64,000 bases of DNA from positions 2,170,001 to 2,234,000 of the forward strand of contig WBVU01000009.1 of the NCBI GenBank assembly GCA_009192285.1, written 5' to 3'. Positions 35,501 through 49,985 of this stretch are shown piece by piece. The notes beneath the pieces are model-generated. The model made no database searches and was not told where the DNA came from. It was given only the letters and a program-made list of their open reading frames with translations. The DNA is from Morchella semilibera (Eukaryota; Ascomycota; Pezizomycetes; Pezizales; Morchellaceae). The number at the start of each line of letters is the position of its first letter. Position 1 is the first letter of the stretch. The position numbers and the translations under genes are program-made.

Positions 35501-38500
35501 CAATACCTAGGTACTATTGCCGTTGAGATGGTAGAACAGAGGGTTCTTGACCTTCAGGGGCAATTGATCACCAAGAGATAGACATGATTGCCACGAAGCG
35601 GGTACATCGAGTTGCCGGAACGAAGGAGAAGAGAAGACCAACACTGGCCTGCATCACCCTTCCTCCATTATATGCTAAACATACTTACGTCTCATGTCGG
35701 TACGTACTCTCCATAACGAACCAAAAATAGGAATCCTCATCTAGAATTCTTTACTACAATGTCTCCAACGAGGACAATCGTGAAAGAATGTTCGGAGTCA
35801 ACAAAGATATCAGATCCGCATAATGGATGATATGCTGGCTGGCTGAATACAAAGGTAAGTACCGGTACAATCGTCTATGGCAGTGACTCGTAGGCTAACC
35901 CATGTAGCTAGGTACCTACAAGAACACTCCGAGTCAGTACTCCCAGCTCCCCTGCAGCGGAAGTTTTACATCTATTCTCTGCGACGATGAGAAAAAATTT
36001 CATTCATGGTGGCGATCAAGGAAGGAGAAGTGGGAATTCTAGGCGGGCATCGTTCTTCATCAGCATGCGCAGGTCCAATGCTGTAGGGTTTTTATTTTAC
36101 TTGCACATCCCCCACCGGAAAGCCCGAAATTGACCCTTCTATGCATCTTACATAGAGGGTATCTCTATGATGTTTCGCTAGGATCTGTTTAGATGCCTTT
36201 GTTTTCTCGTTTGTAGTATTCAAAAAACGGATTCCGCCTGATTGGGGTCCACAAAAGTTCACCAAGAAAAATTAAAGACGGAACAACTCATCGTTTCGAT
36301 TATTTCGAACGCGACCGGTATGATACGATGGATGGGAACAACGACCACAACGAAGATGCAGGGTGGAAATTAGATGGCATGCAACGCGGGCCAGCAATTG
36401 AGTCCTGTTGTGGTTTGAGCCGTTTAGCAATTGCTGCTTAGAACGTCACCGCGCTGGGAGAAAGCTTCAATTATGCTTATCGTGTTTTGATAGGGAGCTG
36501 TGGGAGGGGTCTTTTGGCGATGCGACGGGCGACTCTAGTTATTCTGCCTGTTTAACGGGCAAAATCTCTCGCATAAAGAGTAAGCAACGATTTCGGTTAA
36601 CGTTTCTGCGGGTTCAATTTGTTTTGGTAACTGCGGAGATGCCACCGGCTAGAGAAACTATTATGGGAAGACTACAAATTGATCTGCAAGTACATTGACA
36701 CCTGTTTCTCCCAAGGAAGTAGGGCATGCAATAAGAAACAGGCATTGCGCAGAAGTTTCCAATCTGATGCGATCGCCTTGAATAAATCGAGAGATGATCG
36801 ATGAACACCGAGAAAGCGGCGACCGGTAGGCTCTCAAGGTGGTTGGAATATCATCGGATGAACCAAAATCCTGCGAAACAATGGAGATCATTATTGACCC
36901 GAGTCACCAAACACAATTCCCCGGTTGCAACACACAACCCTTGGAGCAAAAAAGCTATCGCGAATAACGTCAAATTTTACAATAGTGTAAAAAGATTTTG
37001 CCCGCCACTCTCTTTGGTCTTAAGCGCTCAATTCTGTCGGATTGACACTTAAAAATCTAGTTCAATAAGGTTTGACTTATTATTCATATAATCTGCAATT
37101 GACGTGGTAGATCTTGCGGCGGGGCAGAGGTACATTGTTGGCGTTGAGGCGTTCTATGGCAATTGTAACTGATGCAGTTGCTGTTGTTCCTTGGTGAACA
37201 AGTGAGCGGTGAGAGTGGCGGCGAAGGCTTTTTGACATTGCCATTCTCGGATGCGGCTGAGACTATATTTGTGGGTGAGGTTTTGCATAATTGGAGGTGA
37301 TGCAACTCCCGTCAGGATCCCAGGTCTACATGGCGATCGAGGACCAGTGCCGGTGGTGGTGTATATTAAGAAAATAAAATAAAAGTAAAAAAAGAACCGA
37401 ATTTCGTCGTCGTTCAGGTCAAAGGGACGGGACTTTTGATACCAGCTTCTTGGTAGTTTTACAGTGCAACGGCCCGTCATGAGTCAACTGCAAGTCAAGC
37501 GAAAGCCTCTATCTATCCTCCATACCGCCAACCTAGGCCACGTCCACCAGTCTCCGTCCTTTCCTACTATGCACTTCCAGCTTGGATTAGAATGGTAGTT
37601 TTAGAATCTCACGATGGCCGTGACCGCTCTGCCTTTACAAAGCTTTACTATACTGAGAACTGGAGTTGGATACTGCGGGGTGAAATACGTGGCAATGGAG
37701 GAACAGGAACACCACCGGCGTGGGAAGAGCTTGGAAGGTGGTTGAGCAACAGCCGTCCTCAATTGCAAATTCAAATTTAAAGGGGATGATAACTAGACGT
37801 AGGCATGATGCGTCTTTAATTCTAAAATGAACATGTCCTCGTTCACTGTTTGGCTGGATACAATTGCCATTGACACTTCTTAGTGATTGATATTTCTACT
37901 AAATTCCTTTTTCATTTTATTTTTTCTTTGCGTGATGATTTTCGCGCAATTAAATTGGTCTAAAAGCAAAGAAAGAAAAAATAATAAAAAAATAAAAAAT
38001 ACATCACGAGTTTACCTAACCGACTTGCTGCACAGTTGTGGTGGTTATGGTAGTAGTTGCGGTAGAGTGATGTATGTACGGTGGTGGTACTGGACTGGTA
38101 TAACCTACCTACATTTAGATATAACAGTGCCCTAGAGCAGGTGCTTTACATGGCAACAGCACGAACCGACGCCCCAGAGAAGATGCCGGCATCGTGAGAG
38201 GTTAATGCACATATAAAAGAAATGCGCAAATGCAAAACGCTAAAAGAAACTGGAGAAGGGGAGGCGAGGGTCGAGGAGAGGATGGGAGTTGAAGAGGGAG
38301 CGAGAAAAAAGCTTGGACCATGCCTTTCCTTATGGAGACGACACCCTGCGGGCCCGTTACCCGGCCTTGTTGGGCAGTTGCTCTCGACAGAGTCAACACC
38401 AAAAATAAACGTTGTACTCCTTTTTCCCGTATGAAGGGGTTTAACTTGTAGAGACCGTCTCTTTCGATCCCATGCCAGCGCACCCTGCAGTCCGGTCGTC

Positions 38501-41081
38501 ACTGCATCTCTTCCTCCTGCACATCTCATGCATTCCCTAATAGCCCTCTCGGTCAAAATTGGGTGGTTCATCTAAACCCCCACCCCTACACTTTTTCTTA
38601 CCCCACAGTACAACGAATGGAAGAAGGACACGGATTAGCCTCCAGATAGTCTCGTTTCAGCGCTTCAGCGAAAGCCCATTCGACACAACGTGTTTTTTTG
38701 GAGGGGCTATGGATTCGAACGTGCAGTGGTGTGGTGGGGTTCACATCCGGCTGGATGGGATTGAGACGAAAGAAGGGTAGCAAAAGGAAAGTGACAACAA
38801 ACACCACTTCGGGGTGAGGGGGGTAAGGCCCGTAGTGATGTAGGTAGACTCGTAAGGTATGTTGGTAGGTAGCTGTAAGTATCAGTAAAGAGCAGAGGGA
38901 GGGGGGGTAGAAGTCGGCTAAGAGATGAGCGGGATCGATGATAGGACTGCGTTGGAAGCAGATCCGATGGGATGGAATGACCAGGGGTTGTTTGGTGCAA
39001 TGGGGAGGGGGAGTGGCTAACTGCAAAGTGAGGGGTGCTTAGAGGGGCGCTTTACACACGCGTGGATTGACATTTCTGGTTCTGGTTTTTACTTTTTTTT
39101 TTTCCCTCTAAAATCTCGAACTGGTGACCTTTTCTTGTAGTCTGCTCATTCACCCTCTTTTCCTCCATGTACATGTACATGTACCGGTACATTACCTACT
39201 TCCACTTTTTCACTCTCATCGGGGAAGATCCAAAAGAAGGGTAAAGTGAATTTTTCCACTAAAAAAAATGATAAAAAATATATAAATAAAATCCAAAATA
39301 CCCTACAGGCCACGACCGTTGATAACAACGGCAATTATAGGAACGCTTATAGCCATATCACAAAAGTTGACGTAGGTAGAGCAGTGAGTCCTGGTACATG
39401 TAGATGTATACTATCTTGATTCTTCAATCGAAAAAAAAAAAAAATGAAAAATGAAAAAATGAAAAATATTGTGGGTGGGGAAGATTGGGATAAACTAGAG
39501 ATACGTGTAATTGGAGGAGAAGATTATGTGAATTCATGATTTGCTGGTTGGTAGTTTAGTAGGCAGGTAAAGGTGGTGTTGAGCAAAGAGGGCTCCGTGC
39601 ACCTACATTCAACAGAGATCAAAAAAAGTATCACTACGATGGCGGCCATCCATCACCTCACCCATCATCATCATTAGCACTATGAACCGACGAACCAGCT
39701 TATTCTCACCAACAATCTGTAAGCAGCTACAGCAGGAGCAGTACCACTACCGCAACAACCACAAAATTCACATCCACTAACTACCACAAGCTCTTCTGTT
39801 GTTAGACCACCCACGCACCAGGACCTAGAGAGCTGCAGGTCTCTCGCTTCTCATCCCTCAACACCACTCAGATCCATTCCTCACGTCCTGGCCACTCTTC
39901 AACGCATTATCACCGACAGACAGCACCACCCCTTCCCAGGCCGGGGCCTTTCCCTTTGCGCAATTGCTTGCTGCTGCTCATGCTGCCTGCTGCTGCTGCC
40001 TGCTGCCTGCCCATGCTTCTGCTGCTTGATCATGATGCATCCTACTCCTCCTTCTCCTTAGCCAGACGGCGGCCAGTCGGGAATATAACGCAGGCGCCCA
40101 ATCGAGTTGCATGAACTCCTCCTACCATAATTCAATTTCTCTGGTTCTCCTCACTCGTAGTGCCTAGCTAGCTAGTGGCAGTAGTTCGTCGTTTCTTGCC
40201 TGCGTGCCTAGCTGTCCTGGACCCCGACGACCTCTCCTCCACCACCTCCCAACGTTCTCCTTCCTTCTTCTCCCTCTCGACCCCTCCTTCCATCCGGTCT
40301 TCGCAACAAGCAGAAGCAGCATGAGCATTAGCAGGACGTCCTGATCTTCCCATATGCACCCATCCTTCCCTGAGCGTCATCAAGCCCTGCAGCATCCCTC
40401 CTCTCCACCTCCACGTCTGCATTAACAAAGCCCACGCCTCCGCTCGAGATCGTCACATCCGTGCGGAAACAAATAAGTACAGCCTCGGAGAAACTGTTTG
40501 GGTTCCGATTTCTGCAGTACATCTCTTTGTTCAGGCTTTCCTTCTTGCCTTTTCGGCCCCTCATCATCAATTGATTACCATTCAACTTACCCCCTCCTCT
40601 CCCCACTTTCTTGCCTCCCACGCTCCCACTCAGTTATTCAGAGAACTTGGTTTTTCCGGTTGCAATTAGAAAAGAATAAAAAAATAAAAAATAAGTATTG
40701 TCAATTGCCTCAACCGCTACATACGTTACGCACCTATCTTCGGCGCTGGTCGACCCAAGTTGGGGGGTTATTTTTTATTTTTATTTTTTCACTTGTCCAG
40801 TGATATTTGGTGATCCAGGAAAAGGTTAGACATTAGTGGAGGTTAGTTTGTGGGTGGTCGATTTTTTTTTTCTCTCAGGGAGTGTGGGTGGGTGTGTTAG
40901 GAGTGTGAGAGGGTCTAAGGTGTGCTTGCATCTGTTAGCTTGCTTGTGCAGTCTAATTGCTTACCTTACTTGTCTCTCTTACCCTCTTCCTCTACCCTCC
41001 TCCTCGTTCCTCTTCCCAGTAGTCCTCCTCTTCCCCTCCTCTGTTCTTTTCATTTATTCTCCGATCCCTCCCCTCCCTTTC
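26600..41081. other. Long gene-free interval
   Basis: Over 14 kb without a defensible gene. Most of 26.6-38 kb is mixed-composition DNA with short random-length ORFs in all frames and no transposase, polymerase or other conserved motif I could recognise. An 80-codon frame at 27961-28203 (minus) looks somewhat coding-like, and a tRNA-like stretch lies at 28786-28860 (both treated under findings). From 38.5 kb onwards composition shifts to the pyrimidine/purine tracts and homopolymers that accompany genes in this window. 40600-41081 is the upstream region and pyrimidine-rich leader of the Myb gene. Confidence 0.45.
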
Positions 41082-42770
41082 ATGCCTTCGTGCTTCTCAT
41101 CTCATACAACCTTCATCCAGCCTGGACCTCATCAAGCTAATCTGATGTCCCCAGCTCAATTCATCATTCCAAGTCAATCAACAAACATGTCCACCTCGAC
41201 CTCTCCCTCACCTTTTCCCACCTCCGACTCTCGAATCCAACTACCTCCCATCAATACAGCTAACCTTCCAACTTCTCCCTTTCAATACAGCAGACGTTCT
41301 CTCATGCAGGAATTCCCCCCAGCCAAGTATCCTCTTCCATCTGTGGGTTCATACTTTCCAGACACATATTCGAACTCCGGTTCTACAGTATCATCCGCCG
41401 CATCTACACCTGCTGGAGCTGGATTCCCAGTAGATGCTTCAACTGAGCCAACACGTAGAAGCACCAGAGTTGTGAAGAAGCATTCCATTTCTTCTCTTCT
41501 CTCTTCGCCGGATTCGGTTTCCAGTGATAGCTCTGGAGTTTCGTCTCCATCGGCAATGTGGTCCGAAGAAAACTCGCCCACTACTGCTTCAACAAGCACT
41601 CGCAGCAGCTCTGTAGCTAGTAGTCCATGGACACCGGCAGTACAGTCAAACTACAGAGAGCCGTTTGATGATATGACAAGAAGGAGGAGCAGCCTTTTGG
41701 GATTTGAACACATGGACATGATTACCGATCAGAAGGTCGGTGCAGACATCAGCGCAGCAAAGAGAAAGAGCAGGAGGTTAGTTCAACTTGGCACTTCATA
41801 TCTAATGAGGGCATTGTAAAACTAATTTATGATTTATAGTTCACCAAGAACTAGCACCAACTCTACTAGATGTGGAGGAGACGAATATGATGTTCTTGGA
41901 AGGAAGAAGTGAGCAACACATCCACTATATGGTGAATTCAAAGCACTAATTCATTCTACTTAGGCCCAAGACTCCCCGCACTCCCATGTCATGGGATCCT
42001 CAAGACGATATCTTGCTCAAGCAATTGAAGGAGGAGCAGAGACTTGGATGGAAGGAAATTGCTACACACTGTAAGTTTAGAAGCTGGGATGTCAAAGTTG
42101 TTCTATCACTAACATATTCACAGTTCCAGGTAGAACCTCCCATGCTTGCCAATTCCGCTGGCGCCGCCTTGCTTCCGGTACCCTGAAGTACTACCACGGA
42201 CACCGCCGGCCTCCCGTTGTTACAACCACTTCGTCTTCCTTCGCAAGCGAGATGGCATCCACAGCGGCCGCCGGAACTATCTCGAACAGCCCCAAATTGC
42301 TAATGAGCTGTATTAATAACCAATCACCGGCCCCTGTGACCAATCCCAGCACACCGCAGATGCATCATTCGATCCCCCCATCAATGCCCCATTATGCGCT
42401 CTCTACACCGGAGCCTCCGATTCGCCAAAGTCACTACTACCAATCCTTGGCACAACAGAGGCAATGGCATTCTAGCTATTCTGTGCCAATGCACACGTAT
42501 CAACAAGCTCCACAGCTCCCATCCCCGGCTTCATCTTCTCCCCGATACCTCGAGCCCTGGACTCCCGCTGAGGACGAAATCTTGGTAAACAAGGGTCTTT
42601 CATTCAACGAAGTCAATATTCTTCTTAGTAAAAGGAGTGAGAAAGAGATCTGCGACCGCATGGCCAAATTGAGATCTGAGAAATGGCTCGAGCCTATGCA
42701 GCACAACTCCGGCTTGTCCACGGTTGCTGACTCGAGAATGCTTCGCAGCCAGAACTGGGATGGGCAATGA
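41082..42770 (+). CDS. Myb/SANT-domain transcription factor, four exons, about 505 aa
   Basis: Exons are 41082-41776, 41840-41908, 41964-42070 and 42124-42770; introns are 63, 55 and 53 nt with GT-AG ends and preserved frame. The N-terminal 255 residues are Ser/Thr/Pro-rich and probably disordered, with basic clusters (STRRVVKKHS-like near 125, KRKSRR near 225). A Myb-like DNA-binding repeat occupies about residues 263-306, from SWDPQDDILLKQL to HACQFRWRRL, with tryptophans at 265, 284 and 303 in the classical 19-residue spacing. Intron 3 falls between its second and third helices. A second, weaker SANT-like stretch (EPWTPAEDEILVNKGLSFNE) lies near the C-terminus. It likely binds DNA in the nucleus; target genes are unknown. 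The start is uncertain: 41082 is the first in-frame ATG after the pyrimidine-rich leader, and 41145 (484 aa) is a good alternative. Confidence 0.85.
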
Positions 42771-45700
42771 ACAGCTATTGATCACAACCCGTTCCTTTTC
42801 TGTTACATCAACAACTCACCTGCCACGGATCAATTGGTGTTTTGGTATATTATAGATCCCTCATGTCTTATGCTTACACGATTTTCTTTGTCTCTATTTT
42901 TGGATTCCTGGGGTTAAGGTGCATTTACGGTTTTGGGTTTATTTCTGTTTTTTACTGGAGCATCTGGTTTCGGTGTCTCTTCTCCCTCCTCGGTGTTTTC
43001 TTTCCGGTCTGGCGCTATTACATTATATTACATGATTAACGTGGAAATCGAGAGGATTGGCCACTGCGATAAACTCTTTGGCGGGATTCGCTGCTTTCAA
43101 TTGTTTTTACATTCTTTTTATTTATTTACTTTATGGTGTTACTTGGAGTTTGGCTGTTATTATCTGGTTGCGGTGTTTCGAGAGTTCAACGGACAGGCGC
43201 CGTGAAGTACAAATCTCATGATGTTACGAATGATATGTCTAAAAATTGGGAAAGAGGCTTACGATTTGGATGAAATCTGGGGGAGTTACAGTAGATGATA
43301 GATTTTGAAAGCTTATCATTTGGTCTTTTCTTTGGATTTTCGTTTGTTTTTGGCAGGAAAGGTTGCCTTGGTTGGGTATGGGCGATACGGTGTTCTTACC
43401 GGAGTACTTTCTATTTTTCTCTCTTAGTATTGGGAGGACCTTTTGTCCGAATTTACTCTACTTTGCGATAAATCTTTGGCCGCATAGATGATATCAATCG
43501 GAAGCTACAGGTTATTTTACTGAATAGTTTTTCTTTAGATTTTTTTTCTCCCCTATACCTTCTCACTAGTGCACGGGTAAAACAATTACTTTGTGGGCTC
43601 ACTAATTCTTCCAGACATATGCAAGAATCCCGATTATGCACCCATACTCCACTCTCATAGGGCAGTCGACCCATGGACGTCCGGCAGCGATGAGATAGAC
43701 ATCCATTCCACCAACGGGCAATGACGAATAAGCCGTACCACCGGCTAGTACCAAGGCACTATATCTTATCTGTAAAGGCGGGCTTTTATATTGAATCCGA
43801 TATTAACAACATCATCATCACCACCACCGCCGGGACCACTATCACCATATCACATCACTAACCGTTTAAGTATATCTAGCCTACAGACCCTTAAACCCTA
43901 CCCCCCTCCATACACCCTACAGGCTACATATCCACCTACATACATACATACTTACATACAGGTTACAGCAGCGGCCTGAGTGTAGAATAGAGCAGCAGTA
44001 GCAGCAGTAGTCTACAGTAGTCACGCGCACTTTGGGGCACTTGGGCGGAGAGATGTGCGTTTGCTACCCTAATGCTCTACCATACATATATTTCCTAGTA
44101 TCTCGATCTCATGTACAATTACCGTGCCATCAACGTATGGTATATATATACATGGATGGAAGGATTGATGAGTGGGGAGGGGGCAAGGGGAGGGGGGGAG
44201 AAGGGGGGGGAAGAAGGGGAAGTGAAAGGGCGGCGTTGCTCTAGAGATAGTGAGTTAGCGGGAACTAGAGTTAGTAGCACTGAGGTTAATGCTGCCGTTA
44301 GGTAAGGCGGGTATGGGGACCGCATATGGTTGCTCTTGCGCTAGCAGTAGTAGGGATTGATGTATCAGGGTACGTTGGGAAAGTATGGTATGGGTAGCCG
44401 CTTACTCTGATCATGCTCATGTACGTACAATGTGTATACCTACATGTTATACATACCTGGCCCGTGTCGGGATCAATTGATAAAGGGATTTTTTTTTCCC
44501 TCTTTCCTTTACCTTCAAGATAGGGCGCGGCGGCGGTGGTGGTGATTTGTGGTGATGCGTGGTGGTGGAGTGGGTGTGGGGCGTATCTTTTTTTTTTTTT
44601 TTTCCTTTTCCCATTCCTTATATAATTACAATTAAGGTTTTAGTTAATAAAGTTGCGTTAAGATGCTATGGGGTTACATTATTAGTTAATCAGTTACATA
44701 AGTTTGGGGTCGCATCTGGCTGGCTCCAACTATGTCACATACATTGATCTGGGTACTTTACATACTGGGGGCCCCGGGGATCTACTACATGTATTAGTAC
44801 AGTACATACGCGCACCTGAGTCGAGTACGTTGATATTTCGATTTTCATAGAGTATCCGGATCCCGTATGTACGTACCAAGGGAAGAAAAAGAAAGAAGAA
44901 AAAAAAAAAAAAAAAAGAAGGAAAAAAGAAGGAAAAACCGAACACCATTCATTCATTGGAATTCTTTTATTTTCAACCGTCTTGTCCATTTTCCCTTTTA
45001 TTTTTTTTTCTCCCACCCCCCCTATTAATTATTGACCAAGAAGAAGATGGAGAAGAAGAAGAAGAAGAAGCTGAGCTGCAGTACGGCGGAGGATTACGGG
45101 GGGTCCGTGTTGTGCGTAGAGCAGCAAGCAGCAGGCAGCGAACATACGTGTCGATATAGTTTTTTTCCCTACCCTCCACCAGCTAGCTAGCTAGCACATC
45201 TGGACGAAGCTAGTGTTGCTGCTGCCCTCAAGTGGTTAGAGGAGAGAGAGGGAGGGAAAAAAAAAGGAATTGCACACAGTGGTAGCAAACGGGCATTGGG
45301 CGTAGATGCGAATCAACTCAATATGACGACGCTGAGATGAGAAGCTGGGGGACATGCTCAATGCCTGGTACTGGCTAGCTTTGTTGCTTGCACGCCCTGG
45401 GCCAGATATACAGACAAAATGGGCTGCCGGTATTATATTTTAATACAAGTCTTTTTTTTGTTGTTGCCCTAGAGAGTAACGATAAGGTACATACATGTAT
45501 TCTTTTAATTCTCAATTGGCTCTTAACTTAGAAGCACTCACTTAATTGTATTTGTGGGATTAATGATATACAGTACCAAAAAAGTGGGTGTATCCTAATG
45601 TCACTCCGGCATTGCTATGGTATTATGGCCGAAATTCCGATTTGATTCGGAAGTTTTTCACGATACCGTATCCCCTTTCTAGTACTATACTTGCGTACTA

Positions 45701-45992
45701 GCTACAGGTTTAATAGCCAGGGGCCCAAGATGAGTGTGGTATGAGATATACACAATCTGTACACTTGAGAACAAGGCTGAGCTAAGAAAAGAAGCTAGCT
45801 AGCTAACAGGGTCGAGATGGATTGCCATCCCTACATCGAGGTTCAGACTGGTCTATCACCCCATCCCATCGCGATGATGGATGGATGGCCTCGTCACCTC
45901 ACCTCAGTCAGCAGCAGCAGCAAGCAGCAGCAGCACGAAGTTGTTACTTTTTCTTTTCCTCTTGGGTACGTCTTAGAGCTATGTATAAGCTA

Positions 45993-46024
<32 letters not shown>

Positions 46025-46032
46025 CTGGCTGG
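45993..46032. repeat. (GGCT)n microsatellite
   Basis: About eight CTGG units, ending in an imperfect GCTGCTGGCTGG. Confidence 0.85.
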
Positions 46033-47895
46033 ACGTATGTAAAAGGGTTGTTTCGTCTCATTCAATTAACCTGGCCCAGCCTAGCTAGTGTCTCTCTAGC
46101 GAAAGGGAAGGAGGATAGAGGGAGAAAAAAAAGTAAAGAGAGAGCAGCTCGAGAAGAAGAAATTCGGAGAAATGACTGTCTTGATCGAATCCGACGTTGG
46201 GTGGTGGTGGTGGGTGTGCCAGCTAAGCTAACCATAACCGCCATCATAATTCATCATCATCATCATCATCAGCATATCATCGTGGGCTGCGGCTGAGACA
46301 TATTGGCTGACTACGCTACATATAGATATAGGTAGAGTATGTAGTATCCTTGCAAAAGGTTCAATTGAATCTCCGCAAAAGCCAAGGGTTTCCAGAAGGG
46401 AAAAAAAAGGTCTTCTGGAAGGCCGGCCTTGCTCCGAGAAAAAAAAAAAAACGATTCTATTTCTGTAGTAACGCCGTGACCTAGAAGGCAGGTCAGTGCT
46501 CGAGGGTACACACATGAGTGTAAATTAGTTGCGTCGGCAGTTCGCTCGGATGGACTGTGGACGGTGGACCGATGAAAAATATGAGACATGCATTGCATAG
46601 TCCTGATGTGTTTCTGCCAACTGTTGGGCAGAAGTGGTTAGGCCGTATCACATCTGCCAGAGCAGAGCAGTTGTACTTGCGAGCTTATTATTTCCCCCTA
46701 CCCATCCTGAAACGTAAAAATAAGGAGTAGGAAATAGTAATAAGAGTGAGTATTAATTTCAATCGGTTGTGTTTCTTACTGTTGTGTGGTAGTTAAAGCT
46801 CATCGTGACAAGGGTGGGGAGCGTGACGACAGTGGAATGGGGGTGAGTATGGTGATGGTTAGAAAGAGTGTAGGTACATTAGTAGATGAATGCAGGGAGA
46901 AGAAACAGGCCAAAGGTAAGGGTTGTTCTAGAGTAAACTCCGACGCAGGTGGCACATAAGTGTTTAAGGGAGGGGAAAAAAGCTTGTTCTTTTCAATTCT
47001 AGCTAGCTCTATCCGTGCTAGGGATTTGGGGTTGATTAATCCTGGAGGGGGGGGAGCATCTACCGACCGAGTGATATACAGTGAAGCCGTGATCCGCACA
47101 TGAGAGAAGCCCTCTCTCCCCCACCCCCCCTTTCCCCCGCAAGCTGTCGGTAGCTTGCACAAATCAAGCGACAAAGAATTTTCCGAAGACGATCCTTTTT
47201 TAGTTTTTTTGACATCGGAACAGCAGCCTACCATCTAGCAAGGAATGGGGGGGGACGAGGAGGACGCGAGAGGGGAATGTGCACTTTTCTGTTTATGTGC
47301 ATTACTTGTACGGGTTATCACAGCTTCGCGGGCGGTGAGAACAACATCATACTCTACCGAAACCCCCACGAATGTACCTACCATACCTCCTCCTCCTCCT
47401 CCTCCCACATACGTACAATTACATAGTTGTTCGTTGCAAACTGAAGAGAATGAGGAGAAAAAAATCTATGACGTTTACAAAATCTAGGCCATTATGATAT
47501 GATACTGTTCTGGAGGAGTGGGAAAAAACGGGGTACTTGAAGCCAAAGTGAAGAAAAAATTAAAAACATGTAAAGTGTATGTAAGTATGTGCTTCAGAAG
47601 AAAGAAAAAACCTAACCCTGGCTGAAGAAGGGTGGGTGGGTGTTGTTGGACATTTGGGGGCCGGGCGTCTAACGAGAGGATGAGAAGGGTGCGCCAAGCA
47701 AGCCACAATAACATTCACTGCCCATTTAGGGATGGACGTTGCGGACCTTTGAGCATTCTATGTAGGCCTTAGCTGCACGATCTCAAAATAAGACAGTCGC
47801 CTAAATCATCATCATCGTCATATTCGTTCATCGCAATTAGTAATCTCGATGAATTTCTCCGAGGGGCTCGCCTGTCTACCTTATTTCGGCTCCCT

Positions 47896-47898
<3 letters not shown>

Positions 47899-47929
<31 letters not shown>

Positions 47930-47941
47930 GGGGGGGGGGGG
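47899..47941. repeat. Compound homopolymer T30-G13
   Basis: Thirty T directly followed by thirteen G. On the complementary strand this is C13-A30. The abrupt junction is unusual for slippage alone. Confidence 0.85.
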
Positions 47942-48918
47942 TTTCTTGAATTCCTTCCTTAGACCTTAATTACATTGTAGTTATCAATATACTAATGTTT
48001 TTTTCCCTTTTAATTGTTTTGGTTTCGGGAGTTGCCGTTAGTAAGTGGTTGCTGTTGTTATCGATAGAGCGATAGAGAGAGACAGACACATGGCTGCGGC
48101 TCTGCTACTCCCTACTGTGTGCTACTGGCAGGGGTTTACGTGTCGACCGCCGACCGATGACGATTAACCCATCCATCCACCCTCCTCCCCTCCCCTCTCT
48201 CTGGTCCGTGCGTGCGCCCAAGAAGGAACTAAAACTAAAACCAAAACCAAAACCAAAACCTTTTTTTTTCCTGCTCTCCCCCCTCCCTTCCCCCGGTGAC
48301 GCGGGTCGATATGTAGGTACATTACATTGATGATCATTGACCAAGTCATCAGGGGTAACAACGTTTTGAAACTCTATGGCTACTACTGGGCTGGCTGGTT
48401 CTCTTTTTTACGTCTACTACTGTACTTTGGCGTGTGTGTGTGAAATGGAACTTGGATCAAAAACAGGCGAGGGTTGACGTGATCGGTACCTTGCATGTCA
48501 GTGTCGGTCGGTCGGTCGGTCGGTCGCTCGCTCGGTGCCTGAGGAAGGTTTGAATTGAGTGAATGTGCGAATGACGCCGGCGCCGGTGTTGTTGGAAATT
48601 TTTTTTTCCCCCTCCCCATCTTGCAGTATATGCGCATGAGGAAGAGCGTAAAGAAAAAAATTGTTGTGATGATCATGGTGATGTGTGTGTACTCTACGTG
48701 TGTACCTACTTACATACTGCAGAAGAGAAAAAAAAAAGGGGGGGGGGGGGATATTTTGTTGCAAGAAAAGAAAGCGGGCCACATTAGTATTTCGGTGTAA
48801 AAAAATTTCATTTTTTTTTTCTCCCTCCCTCTCCCCCCCGTCAAATTTTTTTTTTTTTTCTTCGAAGGGGGTGGGTCGCGTTTTGAATGTGTTGAGAGGT
48901 GGGAAAACGGGGACGACG

Positions 48919-48944
48919 AAAAAAAAAAAAAAAAAAAAAAAAAA
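48919..48944. repeat. Poly-A tract (26 bases)
   Basis: An uninterrupted run of 26 A, preceded within 210 bases by T- and G-runs (48731-48750, 48811-48820, 48847-48859). Confidence 0.8.
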
Positions 48945-49694
48945 CAACTAGCGATCGCGCAACGGCGGCGGCGGTGGGAAATTAAACGTTCTGAGAAGTT
49001 CGCGGTTTGGAAAAAATGTGTGTGTGTGTGTGTGTGTTGGGGGTCCTAATTTTTGGTTGGAGGCCCCGGGGGTGGTTTAATAGTTTTTTTCAATAGTAAT
49101 AATTGCCAACCCCTGCTGCAATATTATTAGTATTTGAAATTGTAGCAAGTGGTGAGTGGTATTACTCATACAGGGATGGGATAGTAGGTAGGGAGGGGGC
49201 GGCGGGCGGACCAGTAAAAGCAATGCGTGCTGATATATACCATGGGCAAGTTGAGACGCGCCGAGTGATATCATGTGACGGAAATTGTCTAGAGGGCGGC
49301 GACCGGACATTTGAAAAGAAAAAACTTGGTATCGCGTTGGCTTTGTTTGGGTGGGATTTAAGTGTAGGTGGTTTTAAGGTTGCAGGTCATCCGTACCTTA
49401 GGATAAGGATTCTTTATTTCGATAGACTACATATATATATAGCTAGCCGTAGGAATTTCGACTTCCCCCTCGAAGGTAGAAACTGACCTTGCCAATATTA
49501 ATTAACATAGGATAACCCAGAGCCTTGCTCAGACATACCCTCCCATTACCCCAAAGCTTATGTTCCCCCCCCCGCCATGTCGTTAGGGACATGACAGCCG
49601 ATATCTCAATGCAGTCCTCCTGGACCAATACCCCCCCCCCCCCGACAAAGACCCGAGCAAGTACACACAAACACCCAAGCGAATCCTCTCCTCC

Positions 49695-49985
49695 TTTGGG
49701 CCTCCCCCCTCCTGGGTAGCATCCGCAACCGCGAGACACCCGGGGCCCCCACCGGCGACGTAGGGCCGACATGACTACGACCGACCGACCGGGGATATAA
49801 TCAACGGGGAACACTCAAAACCCGTAGTCCTTGCCTATCCTATCCGGTGGTCCCCCCTCCTGAACAGCATCCGTAACCGTCGCGACACCCGTCGCCCCCA
49901 CCGGCGGGCAATATAGAAACATGACCAGCGGCACACCCAAACCCCCGCAAGTCCTTAATCATCACCGACCCGGGGGGTAATGTGC
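49695..49985. repeat. Imperfect tandem duplication (period about 150 bases)
   Basis: The string CCCCCCTCCTGGGTAGCATC near 49706, followed by CGCAACCG, GACACCCG and GCCCCCACCGGCG, recurs as CCCCCCTCCTGAACAGCATC near 49853 followed by CGTAACCG, GACACCCG and GCCCCCACCGGCG. Both copies end in ACCG(A)CC/CCCGGGG words before GTAATG/GATATAAT. The copies are GC-rich and diverged. Neither strand gives a convincing protein, so this may be a duplicated regulatory or repeat segment. Confidence 0.5.

Noticed and set aside
26600-38000. Search for retroelement or DNA-transposon proteins
   Set aside because: No reverse-transcriptase, integrase, DDE or helicase motif was recognisable in any frame, so no element is called there despite the relic-like composition.
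38146-39026. Overlapping minus-strand ORFs of 93-142 codons
   Set aside because: They overlap each other in different frames over simple-sequence DNA, and none shows domain features.
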